Positions 1-5,987 of a stretch of DNA of 10,378 nucleotides are shown here, one piece after another. The stretch's first letter is position 1, and the number at the start of each line of letters is the position of its first letter. The stretch is from Bacteroidales bacterium (GTDB lineage: Bacteria > Bacteroidota > Bacteroidia > Bacteroidales > Paludibacteraceae), in NCBI GenBank assembly GCA_900771035.1, contig CAAGML010000064.1:1-10378 (forward strand). The letters are read 5' to 3'. Below the pieces are notes generated by a model that did no database searches, had not been told where the DNA came from, and was given only the letters and a program-made list of their open reading frames with translations. Position numbers and translations under genes: made by a program.

Positions 1-228
1 AGACGATTCTCTGATTATGAGACTATTGGCGGCCTGTTCAAAGATGCTGCAGGTCAGTCCATAGAATTGACAGTGACTGAACGCATCTTCGATTTGCTCC
101 TGGAAATGGTAATTGCCATAGCAGAGTGCTTTGACCTTGATGATGAACAAGTCCTCAATGCTATAATAAACAACTCGGAGACAATAGAGCGTCTTGTTAA
201 GATTTATCAACAAAAAGTTGCAAGCTAA
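1..228 (+). CDS. C-terminal fragment of an unidentified protein
   Basis: Frame 1 is open from the window edge to a TAA at 226-228, giving the last 75 residues of a protein whose start lies outside the window. The fragment is mostly helical in character: an acidic/hydrophobic stretch containing FDLLLEMVIAIAECFDLDDE is followed by a short polar helix ending in KVAS. There is no signal peptide, zinc site or catalytic motif in what is visible, and I do not recognise the family. The 271-base gap and likely promoters downstream suggest it is not in an operon with the next gene. A small inverted repeat spans its stop codon (AAGTTG 215-220 / CAACTT 230-235), but the following sequence is only loosely T-rich, so termination there is uncertain. 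Reality of the reading frame is fairly likely; function is unknown. Confidence 0.6.
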   Translation, partial: RRFSDYETIGGLFKDAAGQSIELTVTERIFDLLLEMVIAIAECFDLDDEQVLNAIINNSETIERLVKIYQQKVAS

Positions 229-366
229 TCAACTTGCGAAACTTGAATTATTATTTTATCATCACTATAGCCTATGTCAACCATATAAGAAAACAATTGT
301 TACGGAAAAAATAAAATATGTGGAAAAATTATTGCCAAAAACAATCATTACCTCAAAAATAATGTA

Positions 367-374
367 TATCTTTG
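367..374 (+). promoter_or_regulatory. Possible -7 promoter element before the pRiA4b gene
   Basis: TATCTTTG matches the Bacteroidota -7 consensus TAnnTTTG and is followed by the frequent C. No TTTG-like -33 element sits 19-21 bases upstream; the nearest TTG is at 332-334, too far away. If used, it would give a leader of roughly 115-120 bases containing the hairpins at 394-457 and could drive the three-gene set starting at 500. Confidence 0.35.
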
Positions 375-393
375 CGCAGTGAAATTTCAAGGA

Positions 394-457
394 GTTAAGG
401 TCTCGCCTGTCATAGTTCAGGCAAGTTTGATTTCTCGATCATTCGTTCGACCTTAGC
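394..457 (+). promoter_or_regulatory. Branched hairpin in the leader region
   Basis: A 9-pair stem (394-402 with 449-457, one wobble) encloses a 5-pair hairpin (405-409 with 418-422). No T-run follows, so it does not look like an intrinsic terminator. It may be an RNA-level control element or part of a small RNA; no known riboswitch consensus was recognised. Confidence 0.35.
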
Positions 458-487
458 CGCCAATATTACGAGATGACTTCAACAATG

Positions 488-519
488 CAAAGATAAAATA
501 TGCCTAAAAAGAAAACAAA
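488..519 (-). promoter_or_regulatory. Minus-strand promoter match pointing upstream
   Basis: Read on the minus strand there is TTTG (519-516), a 20-base spacer, then TATCTTTG (495-488), a good match to the Bacteroidota vegetative promoter (TTTG, about 19-21 bases, TAnnTTTG). Transcription would run leftward through the structured intergenic segment. No minus-strand gene with coding character lies there, so the product, if any, would be a non-coding or antisense RNA. The -33 part lies inside the first codons of the pRiA4b gene, so chance is possible. Confidence 0.35.
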
Positions 520-1414
520 AGACCTTACTCCGGAGAAGGAACTTAATGCACAGCGAATCATGGAGGCAATGTCTCCAAAACAACTCAAAGAGATTGCAAA
601 ATTAGAGGATGATTTATCCCTCCTGATGCCCAAGGAAATGCAGGATGCCATGCTGACAATCGTACAGCGACTGGAAGAAATGCCACTTGAAAGTCGTGAG
701 AAATTGTTTGGTGCTTTCGCCAAGATGTTCTCATTAATAAATGACACAGAGGAAGATACTGATATGAATGAAGAAGACGGCTATCCCCACTTCCTCAAAA
801 GCAAAAAAGTGCAGAAATACACTCTCCGCGTCACGCTCAAAGGCATTAAACCAGCCATTTACCGCAAATTCTGCGTGCCGTCCAACATAAGTCTCCGTCA
901 CCTTTCAGAGCTCATTATAGATTTAATGGGGTGGGAAGGTTGTCACCTCAACCAATTCCGCAAAGGTGACGACTACTATGCTCCTTCCAGACTGAGAACA
1001 GACGAAATGTCTGGTTATTTCGATTCAAGTCATGATTTTAATCAGGAGGATTATCGGATTTCGGATATTCTCTCTGATAAGGGAAAATCAATCGAGTGGG
1101 AATACGACTTCGGTGATTCATGGTGTCATGAAGTGCGTCTTTCTTCTGTCGGAGATTATGCCTGCGGCGAAAAGCTTATATCATTTGTGAAAGGCGAACG
1201 TGCCTGCCCTCCAGAAGATTGTGGTGGCATTTGGGGGTACGAGGATTTGTTGGAAATCTACAACAAATGCCAGAAATACGCACTTGGTGTAGGCAAACGC
1301 CCGACAAAAGACGAATTGGACAATTTGGAATGGTATGGCATGGACGGAGATTTCAGTCCAGAGGCATTCGACTCAGATTACGCATGCGAGATTTGCGATG
1401 ACTATTGCGAATAA
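500..1414 (+). CDS. Plasmid pRiA4b ORF-3 family protein
   Basis: This 304-residue protein has a charged, helical N-terminal part (about 1-95, rich in Lys and Glu) followed by a pRiA4b ORF-3-like domain (about 104-290). The family signatures are clear: an opening beta strand YTLRVTLKGIKPAIYRKF (107-124), GWEGCHLNQF (144-153), YDFGDSWCHEV (202-212), RACPPEDCGG with WGYEDLLEI (234-253), and WYGMDGDFSPEAF (278-290). The family is widespread on plasmids and chromosomes, and its biochemical function is not established. The conserved Cys, His and acidic residues hint at metal or nucleic-acid binding, but that is inference. The ATG at 500 is preceded in frame by TAA at 494-496, so no earlier start is possible. 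The tail ends in a Cys- and Asp-rich segment (CEICDDYCE). The stop lies 8 bases before the sugar epimerase, so co-transcription is likely although the roles look unrelated. Confidence 0.88.
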   Translation: MPKKKTKDLTPEKELNAQRIMEAMSPKQLKEIAKLEDDLSLLMPKEMQDAMLTIVQRLEEMPLESREKLFGAFAKMFSLINDTEEDTDMNEEDGYPHFLKSKKVQKYTLRVTLKGIKPAIYRKFCVPSNISLRHLSELIIDLMGWEGCHLNQFRKGDDYYAPSRLRTDEMSGYFDSSHDFNQEDYRISDILSDKGKSIEWEYDFGDSWCHEVRLSSVGDYACGEKLISFVKGERACPPEDCGGIWGYEDLLEIYNKCQKYALGVGKRPTKDELDNLEWYGMDGDFSPEAFDSDYACEICDDYCE

Positions 1415-1422
1415 AGTGAAGT

Positions 1423-2436
1423 ATGAATATACTCATTACAGGAATACATGGATTTGTGGGTTCAAATCTGGTGAGGGTTCTGAGTAAGGAACATACGATT
1501 TATGGATTGGACATTGAACAGTCTGACATGAAGGGTGTGGTGACAATCTTCCCGTGGGCGATGCTGGATACAGAGAACGCTATGCCCGAGATTGATGCCG
1601 TGATTCATTTGGCTGGCAAGGTGCATGACATTCGTGACACGAGTGCGTCCGATTTGTTTTTCAAAGTTAACACCGACCTTACAAAGAAGGTCTTCGACTG
1701 GTACGAGGCTCAGCCCAAGACAATGAAATTCATTTTCTTCAGTACGGCTAAAGCTGCGGCTGAGTGTGTGCCAGAGGTGCTTTACGAGGACGTGACACCA
1801 ATGCCACAGGGACCATACGGTGAGAGTAAGCTCCGGGCAGAGGAGTATATCCTTGCAGCTTTGGAGCAACAGGGGGTGTCAAGGACTTCCATGACATCGA
1901 GGACTCCGGGCGATGAGCGTCCCGCAAACGGCAAGGAGGTGTATATCTTCCGTCCTTGCATGATTCATGGCCCTGGCAACAAGGGTAATCTGAATCTGCT
2001 GTACAATGTGGTGAGAAAGGGTATTCCATGGCCGCTTGGCGCATACGAGAACCGCCGTACATTCACCTCCGTGGAGAATGTATGCTTTGCCGTCAATGGT
2101 GTGCTGACGGGCGATGTGCCATCGGGCATCTACAATATGGGCGATGATGATGCCATTTCCACCAACGGGCTGATACAGGTAATTTGTGACACATTGGGCA
2201 TGAAGTCGCACATCTGGCACATTCCCCGTAATTTGGTGAACTGTGTGGCAAAGGTGGGAGGATGGTTGCATCTGCCGCTGAATCCATTGAGTATGCGGAA
2301 GCTGACGGAGAACTATGTGAGCTCGAATGCAAAAATCAAGCAGGCATTGGGCGTGGAAAGGTTTCCTGTGGATGCGCATACAGGTCTGGTCGAGACGATT
2401 AAATGTTTTGCTAACGGTAATCGGCTGAGTCTATGA
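1423..2436 (+). CDS. NAD-dependent sugar-nucleotide epimerase/dehydratase (extended SDR)
   Basis: A 337-residue cytoplasmic enzyme of the extended short-chain dehydrogenase family, acting on nucleotide sugars. The Rossmann signature GIHGFVG (7-13) binds NAD(P), and IHLAGKVHD (61-69) is the conserved strand and loop after it. The active site shows STA (107-109) and YGESK (132-136, catalytic Tyr and Lys). RPCMIHGPGNKGN (177-189) is the substrate-side motif typical of UDP-GlcNAc/UDP-4-keto-sugar enzymes. An in-frame TGA at 1417-1419 fixes the start at 1423. It overlaps the next gene by ATGA, so the two are probably translationally coupled. Pairing with a WbpL-like transferase resembles wbpV-wbpL (O-antigen QuiNAc/FucNAc) arrangements, so a UDP-N-acetylhexosamine 4-epimerase or 4-keto-reductase is likely; the exact sugar cannot be told. 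A polar stretch at about 150-170 (Ser/Thr/Arg/Pro-rich), just before the RP motif, seems longer than the short loop usual there. Confidence 0.87.
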   Translation: MNILITGIHGFVGSNLVRVLSKEHTIYGLDIEQSDMKGVVTIFPWAMLDTENAMPEIDAVIHLAGKVHDIRDTSASDLFFKVNTDLTKKVFDWYEAQPKTMKFIFFSTAKAAAECVPEVLYEDVTPMPQGPYGESKLRAEEYILAALEQQGVSRTSMTSRTPGDERPANGKEVYIFRPCMIHGPGNKGNLNLLYNVVRKGIPWPLGAYENRRTFTSVENVCFAVNGVLTGDVPSGIYNMGDDDAISTNGLIQVICDTLGMKSHIWHIPRNLVNCVAKVGGWLHLPLNPLSMRKLTENYVSSNAKIKQALGVERFPVDAHTGLVETIKCFANGNRLSL

Positions 2437-3425
2437 ATATATTACTGACTTACACCGTGTTCTTTGCGGTTCTGCTGATAGCGGAACTGCTGTATTTCCG
2501 CATTGCCGAAAGGTTCGGCATCATCGATAAGCCTAATCAATACTCTTCGCACACCGGGGTTGCGCTCCGTGGCGGAGGCATTATCTTCCTGATTGGTATG
2601 TGGATATGGAGCGTATGGTTTGGTTTGCAGTACCCGTGGACTTTGGTGGCAGTAACGCTGGCGGCTGGGATTAGCTTTGCCGATGACATTCATTCGTTGC
2701 CGAACAGTGTCAGGCTGGTTGTGCAGTTTGTGGCTATGGGACTGATGTTTTATGAGCTTGACATCCTGCACCTGAACATGTGGTGGATTGTACCGATTGC
2801 TCTTGTGGTCTGCGTTGGTGCGACGAACATCTACAATTTCATGGACGGCATCAACGGCCTCACTGGAGGCTATTCGCTGACTATTCTGATTCCGTTGCTG
2901 CTTATGAACGGTCATACGGAGTTTATCGAAGATTCGTTCCTTGTGATGTCCATTCTCTCAGTGCTTGTGTTCTGCATCTTCAACTTCCGTTCGGAAAACA
3001 AGGCCAAGTGTTTTGCCGGTGATGTTGGATCGGTAAGTATTGCGTTTATTCTGCTGTTTTGTATAGGAAAACTGATTTTGGCCAAGTCCGATGTCACCTG
3101 GCTGATTTTCATGATTGTCTATGGCGTTGACGGATGTCTGACCATCTGTCACCGTATCATGCTGCACGAGAATCTTGGTGAGACTCATCGGAAGCACGCC
3201 TACCAGCTTCTGGCCAACGAACTTGGCTTTGACCACGTCTGCGTATCGGCATTGTACATGGCATTACAGCTTGCAATATCGCTGGTGATGGTGTACCTGA
3301 TTCCCGACACCAAACTTTGGCACTGGTGCTATCTGATTATTGTTTTGACTATATTGTCTTTGGCATATTTTCTGTTTATGAAGAAGTGCTATCATCTGCA
3401 CGAGGAGTGGCTGAGAGAAAGGTGA
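2433..3425 (+). CDS. Polyprenyl-phosphate glycosyl-1-phosphate transferase (MraY/WecA/WbpL-like)
   Basis: A 330-residue polytopic inner-membrane enzyme with about ten hydrophobic segments. The family transfers a sugar-1-phosphate from a UDP-sugar to undecaprenyl phosphate, the first step of O-antigen, capsule or related glycan synthesis. Visible motifs, in order: DKPNQYSSHTGVALRGGG (32-49, substrate loop), FADD (82-85, paired Asp of the Mg site), NIYNFMDGINGLTGG (132-146), the catalytic-loop motif FAGDVGS (194-200), and HRKHAYQLL (252-260), the C-terminal His/basic motif in the form typical of the WecA/WbpL branch rather than MraY. Length fits that branch. The start codon lies inside the epimerase stop (ATGA). 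Upstream context suggests a UDP-N-acetylated 6-deoxyhexosamine or GlcNAc donor, but specificity cannot be read from sequence alone. The last codons form half of the hairpin at 3410-3443. Confidence 0.88.
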   Translation: MNILLTYTVFFAVLLIAELLYFRIAERFGIIDKPNQYSSHTGVALRGGGIIFLIGMWIWSVWFGLQYPWTLVAVTLAAGISFADDIHSLPNSVRLVVQFVAMGLMFYELDILHLNMWWIVPIALVVCVGATNIYNFMDGINGLTGGYSLTILIPLLLMNGHTEFIEDSFLVMSILSVLVFCIFNFRSENKAKCFAGDVGSVSIAFILLFCIGKLILAKSDVTWLIFMIVYGVDGCLTICHRIMLHENLGETHRKHAYQLLANELGFDHVCVSALYMALQLAISLVMVYLIPDTKLWHWCYLIIVLTILSLAYFLFMKKCYHLHEEWLRER

Positions 3426-3443
3426 ATTGCTCTCCCTCTCAGC
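3410..3443 (+). terminator. Hairpin across the transferase stop codon
   Basis: GCTGAGAG (3410-3417) pairs perfectly with CTCTCAGC (3436-3443) around an 18-base loop that contains the TGA stop. No T-run follows, so it is a weak intrinsic terminator at best. It may instead protect the 3' end of the mRNA or act in attenuation. Confidence 0.35.
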
Positions 3444-3463
3444 ACACCCTAAAGACGTAGCCC

Positions 3464-3640
3464 ATGCAAACCATAGACGTATCCCTGACCGATATAATCA
3501 GATGTGATGAAATAATAATCGTAGCTATAATCATCATTTTGTACCAAGTTATTATTTCACCATTACTTGACGGTCGTCTGACAGATGGTCACAGAATTTG
3601 CTCTTCTATACTATTGAAAATCAAACGAACCGTCCGATGA
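3464..3640 (+). CDS. Possible 58-residue single-span membrane protein
   Basis: An open frame runs from ATG 3464 to TGA 3638-3640 in the gap between the transferase and groES. The predicted product has a polar N-terminus (MQTIDVSLTDIIRCD), one strongly hydrophobic segment (about 16-35, mostly Ile) and a basic C-terminus (KIKRTVR), which is a sensible topology for a small membrane protein. Against it: the run of Ile comes from AT-rich sequence with several ATA codons, an inverted repeat (3509-3518 / 3549-3558) lies inside the frame, there is no clear ribosome site, and I recognise no homologue. Treat as a candidate only. Confidence 0.22.
   Translation: MQTIDVSLTDIIRCDEIIIVAIIIILYQVIISPLLDGRLTDGHRICSSILLKIKRTVR
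3509..3558. repeat. 10-base perfect inverted repeat before groES
   Basis: GAAATAATAA (3509-3518) is mirrored by TTATTATTTC (3549-3558) with 30 bases between; allowing one mismatch the arms extend to about 14 bases (3505-3518 / 3549-3562). It is AT-rich and could be a regulator site, a weak RNA stem or chance. It lies about 175 bases upstream of groES and within the possible mini-gene. Confidence 0.4.
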
Positions 3641-3679
3641 TAATCTGAAAAAGGGACATTTTGTCACCATCCCCTTCTT

Positions 3680-3694
3680 TGGCACATTTTTTGA
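3680..3694 (+). promoter_or_regulatory. Sigma-54-like -24/-12 candidate for groESL
   Basis: TGGCAC (3680-3685) and TTGA (3691-3694) give GG, 10 bases, GA, against the sigma-54 rule GG-N10-GC, so one key base differs. Transcription would start near 3705, about 28 bases before the groES ATG, which is a sensible leader. No TAnnTTTG vegetative -7 element was found between 3600 and 3733. Just upstream are a short palindrome GACA-TTT-TGTC (3655-3665) and a TGTCA/TGACA inverted pair (3662-3666 / 3692-3696). TTGACA at 3691-3696 could alternatively be a -35-like box, but no matching -10 follows. No CIRCE element is present. Confidence 0.25.
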
Positions 3695-3733
3695 CAGATT
3701 GAAAACAGGACAAACCAAAAAACTCAAAAGACT

Positions 3734-4003
3734 ATGAAATGCACTCCACTTGCTGACCGTGTCCTGATTGAACCGGCAGCTGCTGAAACCAAGACCGTCG
3801 GCGGTATCATCATCCCCGATTCGGCAAAAGAAAAACCTCTCCGTGGAACAATCGTGGCAGTAGGCCGCGGCACCAAGGACGAGGAGATGATTCTGAAACC
3901 AGGTGACATCGTGCTTTATGGCAAATATGCCGGCACGGAACTGGAACTTGACAACGAGAAATACCTCATCATGCGTCAGTCAGACGTTCTCGCAATCCTT
4001 TAA
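3734..4003 (+). CDS. groES: Co-chaperonin GroES (Hsp10)
   Basis: An 89-residue protein of normal length for the short GroES form. It forms the heptameric lid that caps the GroEL ring and closes the folding chamber in the cytoplasm. The sequence opens with [10 protein letters not shown] (5-14). The mobile loop follows at about 16-33 with GGIIIPD (23-29), whose hydrophobic triplet docks on the GroEL apical domain. VAVGRG (41-46) and [14 protein letters not shown] (56-69) are the family core strands, and the end DVLAIL closes the fold. The start is the first ATG in frame after an A-rich, Shine-Dalgarno-free leader, as usual in this phylum. groEL follows after 29 bases in the same direction, so the two form one operon. 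Confidence 0.97.
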   Translation: MKCTPLADRVLIEPAAAETKTVGGIIIPDSAKEKPLRGTIVAVGRGTKDEEMILKPGDIVLYGKYAGTELELDNEKYLIMRQSDVLAIL

Positions 4004-4011
4004 TCTATTAA

Positions 4012-5661
<1,650 letters not shown>

Positions 5662-5663
5662 TC

Positions 5664-5754
5664 TATAGAACCATTTCACAGCAGTTGAAGCTGTTTTGTA
5701 ACTTTGCCCCTGCAATTCTACAATAGCTTCAACTGCTTTTTTTATGGTTCTATA
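5664..5754 (+). terminator. groESL terminator: two-tier inverted repeat with T7 run
   Basis: Three bases after the groEL stop region, TATAGAACCAT (5664-5674) is mirrored perfectly by ATGGTTCTATA (5744-5754), and inside it GCAGTTGAAGCT (5681-5692) is mirrored perfectly by AGCTTCAACTGC (5725-5736). Seven T residues (5737-5743) follow the inner stem, so the inner stem plus T-run is a good intrinsic terminator, although its 32-base loop is unusually large. The outer 11-base arms are not needed for termination and are unexplained. The loop contains GTAACTTTGC, a promoter-like 10-mer also seen before porU and porV. Confidence 0.75.
5699..5706 (+). promoter_or_regulatory. TAACTTTG -7 motif inside the terminator loop
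   Basis: TAACTTTG, followed by C, matches the -7 consensus exactly but lies in the hairpin loop. The best -33 candidate is TTTC at 5674-5677, 21 bases away. Any transcript starting here would run into the inner T-run almost at once, so it may produce only short RNAs or be inactive. Confidence 0.3.
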
Positions 5755-5768
5755 ACGTTTCGTGTGGG

Positions 5769-5776
5769 TAACTTTG
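5769..5776 (+). promoter_or_regulatory. TAACTTTG -7 motif at the head of the structured segment
   Basis: The motif lies in GGGTAACTTTGCATGC, directly before the hairpin-rich segment 5781-5870. No clear TTTG element is found 19-21 bases upstream, so it is weaker than the porU promoter. If active, it would transcribe the structured segment and read on toward porU. Confidence 0.35.
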
Positions 5777-5780
5777 CATG

Positions 5781-5870
5781 CAACTCCAAGCGCTGTAGGC
5801 GCGACATAAAACAGCCTATGGCGTAAGCCCTGGGTAACAAGGCATTACCTATACGGTATTTATAGCCAAT
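5781..5870. repeat. Structured repeat-like intergenic segment or small RNA candidate
   Basis: No + strand gene is possible here, but the segment is rich in short symmetrical parts: GCGC/GCGC arms around TGTAG (5790-5802), GGC-GTAA-GCC (5820-5829, a GNRA-type tetraloop hairpin) and GGTAA (5833-5837) pairing with TTACC (5845-5849). From memory, the wording (GCGCTGTAGGCGCGAC, then GTAAGCCCTGGGTAACA) resembles a family of dispersed intergenic repeats in Bacteroidota and some other phyla, often misread as small hypothetical proteins on the opposite strand. Whether it is a dispersed repeat or a specific RNA cannot be decided from one copy. Confidence 0.4.
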
Positions 5871-5895
5871 ATTTTCACCCTTTGCAAAATTGACT

Positions 5896-5927
5896 GTCAC
5901 GGAAAAATTCCCGAAGTCACGAAAAAA
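5896..5927 (+). promoter_or_regulatory. Direct repeat phased by 20 bases upstream of the porU promoter
   Basis: GTCACGGAAAAA (5896-5907) and GTCACGAAAAAA (5916-5927) are near-identical and start exactly 20 bases apart, about two helical turns, ending 12 bases before the porU -33 box. A small palindrome GGAA-AAA-TTCC (5901-5911) lies between the two GTCAC boxes. The position suits an activator site or A-tract UP-like element. No regulator is identified. Confidence 0.35.
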
Positions 5928-5939
5928 ATGATTATTTGT

Positions 5940-5970
5940 TTTGCAGTCTCGCAGATATTTCGTAACTTTG
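5940..5970 (+). promoter_or_regulatory. porU promoter (TTTG-N19-TAACTTTG)
   Basis: TTTG (5940-5943), 19 bases, TAACTTTG (5963-5970) matches the Bacteroidota vegetative promoter in both boxes and spacing. Transcription would begin a few bases downstream of 5970, leaving a very short leader before the ATG at 5988. This rules out the upstream in-frame ATG at 5928 as the porU start. Confidence 0.75.
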
Positions 5971-5987
5971 CACCGAATATCGTACAA

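Larger units (their letters stand above)
229..499. other. Intergenic region with nested inverted repeats
   Basis: No convincing gene is visible here. The right half holds ordered symmetry. TATCTTTGC at 367-375 is repeated inverted as GCAAAGATA at 487-495. Inside that lies GTTAAGGTC 394-402 against GACCTTAGC 449-457 (9 pairs, one a G-T wobble), and inside that GCCTG 405-409 against CAGGC 418-422 with an 8-base loop. As RNA, the two inner elements could form a branched hairpin upstream of the pRiA4b gene. The two outer arms each match the Bacteroidota -7 motif TAnnTTTG, one on each strand, pointing toward each other. The left half (229-366) is AT-rich and I see nothing definite in it. Confidence 0.5.

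Noticed and set aside
215..260. Intrinsic terminator after the first partial gene
   Set aside because: The hairpin AAGTTG/CAACTT is only six pairs and no clean T-run follows.
194..382. 62-residue + strand frame
   Set aside because: It starts with TTG inside the preceding coding end, has no coding character and runs over AT-rich intergenic DNA and a promoter motif.
3426..3733. CIRCE (HrcA) operator before groES
   Set aside because: No TTAGCACTC-N9-GAGTGCTAA or close variant was found.
5928..5987. Upstream in-frame ATG at 5928 as the porU start
   Set aside because: The added 20 residues are coded by the porU promoter itself (TTTG-N19-TAACTTTG), and the ATG at 5988 gives a proper signal peptide.
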